Of a stretch of DNA of 42,028 bases, positions 38,814-42,028 are shown piece after piece. Source of the stretch: Gordonia polyisoprenivorans NBRC 16320 = JCM 10675. Lineage in GTDB: Bacteria; Actinomycetota; Actinomycetes; Mycobacteriales; Mycobacteriaceae. The notes under the pieces are model-generated. The model saw nothing but the letters and a program-made list of their open reading frames with translations, ran no database searches and was not told the DNA's origin. The first letter of the stretch is position 1, and every line of letters starts with the position of its first letter. The position numbers and the translations under genes were made by a program. The stretch is taken from NCBI RefSeq assembly GCF_000241325.1, contig NZ_BAEI01000104.1:1-42028 (forward strand), in the 5' to 3' direction.

Positions 38814-41165
38814 TCAGGCCGACGGTAGATCTGCGAGCTCCGCGGGCAGGTCCCGGCTGTGAATGACGATCAGCCGCTGCGTGCTTCGCGTCAGCGCCAC
38901 ATACAGGTCGCTGAAGCCCCGGGGCGACTGATCGACGAGCTCGGCCGGCTCGACGACGATGGTGGTGTCGAACTCGAGTCCCTTGCACGTGGTGACCGTA
39001 TGTAACCGTGGCCGCGGGTCGGCGACCTCCCCGGATGCGTCGGTGCCGGCCTCCGGTGCCTCGGTGACATTGTCGAGTGCCTCGGCGACATTCTCGAGTG
39101 CCTCGGCGACCATCGGATGGACCGCATCGGGCACGACGATGCCGGTCAGACCGGTCAGCTCGGGTGCGGTGGCCGCTTCGAGGATGGTCGCGGCCAGGCC
39201 ACGCGGCTCGGTGCGGATGGCCACGGGCTCGATTCCGTTCCTGCGCAACGACGTCGGGGCGGTGGCCCCCGGATCGACCCGGCTCAGCACGCGCGCCGCG
39301 TAGGTCATGATCTCGGCGGGCGTGCGGTAATTTACGGTCAGTTCCCGCAGCTGCCAGCGGTTGGCGACATACGGTGTGAGTACCTCACTCCACGAGGTGG
39401 TGCCGGCCAAGTCCCCGGTCTGAGCGGTGTCGCCGATGATCGTCATCCACCGGTTGGGTATGCGTCGCATCACCATTCGCCACGCCATCGCGGAGAGTTC
39501 CTGCGCCTCGTCGACGATCACATGGCCGAACGTCCACGTCCGGTCCCCGTACGCACGTTCCGCGGTGGTCGCGCGACTGGTGTGGGTCTGACGTGCCGCG
39601 AGCTGTTCGGCGTCGATCAGGTCATAGGCCATGAGGATCTCGGGGTCCAGCTCGTCCTCGAGATCCTGTGGCGCAGAACCGGTGAGGATATCCAGGGCGT
39701 CCTGGGCCTCGGCGAGTTGACGGCGCCACTGCTCCTTCTCCCGCGCCTGGGCCTCGGCGGTGCCGTACCCGATCAGCTCGGCGAGCTCATCGAGCAACGG
39801 GACATCGGCGGGGGTGAGATCGGACGCGTCCTCGGCGGGGCTTCGATGCAGGGCGGCACGCTCCTCGTCGCTCCACCCGGGCGTGCACTTGCGCAGGGCG
39901 GCTTTGTCCGCGAAGAGATCTCGCAGCACGTCCTGCGGGGTCAGGGTCGGCCAGAAGTCGAGCAGTGTCGCCCGGATGTCGGTGTCACGGGACATATCGG
40001 CACGGATGTCGGCGATATCGGAGGAACTGAGCATCTGGGAACCGTCGAGCAGGCTCGAGCCGATCGCCCTGGCATGGCGCGCCGCCAGAGCGTCGAGCGC
40101 GGAGCGCAAGAACACCGACTGTGCCTGGTTGTGGGCGCGTCGGGAGGACCGTGCCTTCCCGCGGGCGGCCTTGATCAGCTCGCTGTCGATCTCGACCGTG
40201 TAACCCTCGAAGGTGACCGGGATCGAGGTGCGCGGCAAGGACTCCCGGGCACGCACCGCACGTTTGAGGACGTCGAGCATCGCAAGTCTGCCCTTCACCT
40301 CACGAGTGGTCCGCGGTTCGTCGGCGCGGGCATGGACGTCCGGGAACAACTCGCCGATGGTCGCGAGCAACACGCCCGACTCGCCCAGGGATGGCAGCAC
40401 CTGGCCGATGTAGTCCAAGAAGTCACTGTTCGGCCCGATGATGAGAATGCCGCTCCGCGAAAGGATCTCACGATGGGTGTAGAGCAGATACGCCGCGCGG
40501 TGCAGGGCCACGGCGGTCTTGCCGGTACCCGGGCCACCTTGGATCACGGTCACCCCGCGATGGGTGGAACGGATGATGAGGTCCTGTTCGCGCTGGATCG
40601 TCTCGACGATGTCGGTCATCTCACCGGTGCGTGCGGTGTTCAACGCGGCGACGAGCGCCGACTCGTTGACGACATCGCCATGACCGAAATCCTCGGCGGA
40701 CGCATCGCCGGCGGTCAGGAGCTCGTCGTTGACCGCCTGCACCGAGCGATTTCGGGTGCGGATGTGCCGGCGCCGGGCGACGTCCTCCGGTGCGGCGGGC
40801 GTGGCGAGGTAGAACGCCCGTGATAGTGGTGCCCGCCAGTCGAGGAGCAGCGTGGTGTCGGCGTCATCGTCGTCGAGAATCCCGATCCGGCCGATCCGCC
40901 GGGTCTCGCCATCCTCCAGATCGAGTCTGCCGAAATACAGATTGTGTTCGGCGGCATCGAATTTGGTGAGATCGTCGACGTACATCCGCTCGTAGGACTC
41001 GCGTTCGGACTGCGCCTGCGGCGTCCCGCCGGACTCGCGCAGGGTCGCTGCGAGGCGCTTGCGGGTGGTGGCGCGCATGCGGTCGAGACGTGCGTAGACC
41101 AGATCGAGGTGTGTCTGCTCCTCGACGGTTCGGGGGTCGTCGGTGCGTGCGGGTGACGAACTCAT
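38814..41165 (-). CDS. helD: HelD/HelR-type RNA polymerase-associated ATPase
   Basis: 783 residues from ATG 41165. The N-terminal coiled-coil arm (about 10-85) is expected to enter the polymerase secondary channel. Walker A GGPGTGKT is at 210-217. Later motifs are VIVDEAQELSAMAWRMVM, IGDTAQTGD, LTVNYRTPAEIM and TTCKGLEFDTTIVVEP ... YVALTRSTQRL, of the UvrD/SF1 type. Actinobacterial HelD releases stalled polymerase; some (HelR) protect against rifamycins. The long ORF to 41987 is upstream gene sequence in the wrong frame. A 21-bp tandem repeat at 39058-39099 encodes AEALENV-type repeats. It is coupled to the upstream gene by four bases. Confidence 0.9.
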   Translation of the reverse strand: MSSSPARTDDPRTVEEQTHLDLVYARLDRMRATTRKRLAATLRESGGTPQAQSERESYERMYVDDLTKFDAAEHNLYFGRLDLEDGETRRIGRIGILDDDDADTTLLLDWRAPLSRAFYLATPAAPEDVARRRHIRTRNRSVQAVNDELLTAGDASAEDFGHGDVVNESALVAALNTARTGEMTDIVETIQREQDLIIRSTHRGVTVIQGGPGTGKTAVALHRAAYLLYTHREILSRSGILIIGPNSDFLDYIGQVLPSLGESGVLLATIGELFPDVHARADEPRTTREVKGRLAMLDVLKRAVRARESLPRTSIPVTFEGYTVEIDSELIKAARGKARSSRRAHNQAQSVFLRSALDALAARHARAIGSSLLDGSQMLSSSDIADIRADMSRDTDIRATLLDFWPTLTPQDVLRDLFADKAALRKCTPGWSDEERAALHRSPAEDASDLTPADVPLLDELAELIGYGTAEAQAREKEQWRRQLAEAQDALDILTGSAPQDLEDELDPEILMAYDLIDAEQLAARQTHTSRATTAERAYGDRTWTFGHVIVDEAQELSAMAWRMVMRRIPNRWMTIIGDTAQTGDLAGTTSWSEVLTPYVANRWQLRELTVNYRTPAEIMTYAARVLSRVDPGATAPTSLRRNGIEPVAIRTEPRGLAATILEAATAPELTGLTGIVVPDAVHPMVAEALENVAEALDNVTEAPEAGTDASGEVADPRPRLHTVTTCKGLEFDTTIVVEPAELVDQSPRGFSDLYVALTRSTQRLIVIHSRDLPAELADLPSA
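39058..39099 (-). repeat. 21-bp tandem repeat within helD
   Basis: Two near-identical 21-bp units (39058-39078 and 39079-39099), and the start of a third, encode an Ala/Glu/Asn/Val heptad-like stretch. They are in frame and lie in an acidic insert between helicase motifs. Confidence 0.6.
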
Positions 41166-41764
41166 CGGGCCTCCGCGCAGTCGGTGAGGCCGGCGTCCTG
41201 CACGAGGCGTGCCGCGCGGATGCCCGCGACGAGCCGCGCGGCCCGGTGGGTATCCGCCAGCTCGGCGCATGACTCTGCCGCGTCGGTGGACAGGCTCAGA
41301 TGAAGGCGTCGGTCCAGCCAGCCGAAGACATCGGCCTGGGAGCCGAAGGGCGCCAACGAGTCCGGGCTGTCGCCGAGCACCCCGTGCCGGGAGACGTACA
41401 GGCAGAAGGTCGCGGGGAGCTGGAAACCCATGGATGGTGCCGGCCCATCGGGGCGCAGGGAAAGTGACGTCGAGCTCACGGTCATTCGATGGTAGTTGGG
41501 TTCGGTGGAGTCGAGTGCCGCGAGGTGTGCCGGCTCGAGCCATGCGGCGGTGGTGGCCAGTCGGGCGCCTGGTCGGCGATAGGGGGCAGCGGGGATGTAG
41601 CCGCGTCGGGCGACGTGCGCCGAGTGGGTGACGTCGAGGTCGGCCACCCACACCCGCACGACTCTGTCCAGGAGGTCGGCGGTGTCGAGTCCTGCATCGA
41701 CGAACTTGCGGCGCAGCACTTCTGGCGAGGTGTTGGAACCGACGGCGACCACGAGGGTGGCCAC
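41162..41764 (-). CDS. Gamma-glutamylcyclotransferase-like protein
   Basis: 200 residues from GTG 41764. VVAVGSNTS near the start and EPAHLAALDSTEPNYHRMTVS in the middle match the gamma-glutamylcyclotransferase-like fold (GSN loop; E-L/A-LD-x-x-E-x-x-Y-x-R). The Glu before PNYHR would be the catalytic candidate. The frame stays open upstream without a normal start codon (residues LYPWCDELVVP), so the N-terminus is not certain. ATGA overlap with helD makes it the first gene of that operon. Substrate unknown. Confidence 0.6.
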   Translation of the reverse strand: MATLVVAVGSNTSPEVLRRKFVDAGLDTADLLDRVVRVWVADLDVTHSAHVARRGYIPAAPYRRPGARLATTAAWLEPAHLAALDSTEPNYHRMTVSSTSLSLRPDGPAPSMGFQLPATFCLYVSRHGVLGDSPDSLAPFGSQADVFGWLDRRLHLSLSTDAAESCAELADTHRAARLVAGIRAARLVQDAGLTDCAEAR

Positions 41765-41765
41765 T

Positions 41766-41801
41766 CCCGACGTCGTCGGAGGACATACCGACGACGTCGG
41801 G
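41766..41801. promoter_or_regulatory. Perfect 14-bp inverted repeat before the helD operon
   Basis: CCCGACGTCGTCGG (41766-41779) and its exact complement (41788-41801) are separated by eight bases, directly before the GTG at 41764. It could be an operator or an RNA hairpin hiding the start. It does not look like a rifamycin-associated element. Confidence 0.45.
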
Positions 41802-41883
41802 ACGACGAGCTCGTCGCACCAGGGGTAGAGATGAGGATCGAGGCTCCCCGTGACGGTGGGGGATCGATGCCGGGGCGGCAGGG

Positions 41884-42028
41884 TCAGGACACGGCCTTTC
41901 GCCAGCGGCGACGGCCGGCCTCCGCCTTGTCCTGTGCGGTCGCGGCCAGCGACTTGGCCGAATCCGCCAACTCCGGTGCGCGGTCACCGATGAGCTCGGC
42001 GACCTCGGCGGAGCGGTCGCCGATCTTC
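41884..42028 (-). CDS. C-terminal end of an Ala-rich helical protein (cut by window end)
   Basis: 47 codons then TGA at 41886-41884. Two similar segments, IGDRSAEVAEL and IGDRAPELADS, are followed by a basic tail GRRRWRKAVS. The pattern suggests an amphipathic or coiled helix repeat. The rest lies outside the window, so no function can be given. Confidence 0.55.
   Translation of the reverse strand, partial: KIGDRSAEVAELIGDRAPELADSAKSLAATAQDKAEAGRRRWRKAVS

Noticed and set aside
39117..40823. 568-residue frame antisense to helD
   Set aside because: Shadow of the HelD helicase motifs.
41766..41801. Rifamycin-associated element before the helD operon
   Set aside because: The inverted repeat there is GACGTC-based and does not resemble the element as I recall it, so HelR-type rifamycin induction is not claimed.
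1..42028. CRISPR arrays, insertion sequences and transposases
   Set aside because: No regularly spaced repeats of array type and no transposase motif seen on either strand.

Overview
The window is high-GC actinobacterial chromosome. Its core follows the mycobacterial order pdtaR ... polA ... rpsA ... coaE ... DUF402 gene ... uvrB. Gene content (F420-type Ddn-like protein, MmpS-like protein, HelD, linalool dehydratase-like protein) and frequent leaderless starts point to Mycobacteriales, most likely Gordonia or a close relative. The genus is inferred from recalled gene order and protein resemblance, not from a database search.

Left accessory region (1-8181). This part has lower GC and ends at the 3' end of a tRNA gene (8182-8255, minus strand), where integrating elements usually sit. 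Its left end holds a translationally coupled run of small proteins, two pairs of which look paralogous, then a phage head-tail connector-like protein, a helical unknown and a short zinc-ribbon protein closed by a long perfect hairpin. Next come a small membrane protein, an unknown with an ADP-ribosyltransferase-like residue pattern, a secreted MmpS-like protein and a DUF4236 protein. A small leftward operon abuts the tRNA. I see no integrase, portal, capsid, tail or lysis gene, so this is either the edge of a longer prophage or a decayed or satellite element.

Core region (8256-31000). pdtaR (ANTAR response regulator) is followed by a complete branched-chain amino acid ABC operon, livJHMGF, with a long hairpin between livJ and livH. 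A GNAT gene and polA follow, then a membrane-anchored SPOR-like protein. The leftward operon APC permease - amidohydrolase - TetR has a near-perfect palindrome upstream. That palindrome is shared with a divergent isocitrate/isopropylmalate dehydrogenase-family gene. A three-gene polar amino acid ABC transporter, a Ddn-like protein, a leftward pair (2H phosphoesterase then methyltransferase) and rpsA complete the section.

Right region (30100-42028). A linalool dehydratase-isomerase-like protein is coupled to a small membrane protein. It lies divergent to a His-rich beta-propeller lipoprotein resembling the zinc chaperone AztD. A perfect 15-bp Fur/Zur-type palindrome overlaps the -35 box of the AztD-like gene. 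Then come coaE, a Tat lipoprotein with a histidine-phosphatase motif, a DUF402 gene, uvrB, a universal stress protein with a very strong terminator, and a HelD gene coupled to a gamma-glutamylcyclotransferase-like gene. A partial Ala-rich gene runs off the right end.

The most notable signals are the AztD/Zur arrangement, the tandem small-gene family with a possible -1 frameshift site, the TetR-type operator, the direct repeats at 4844-4879, the repeated leaderless promoter layout, and a tRNA 3'-end-like fragment that may be an attachment-site remnant.
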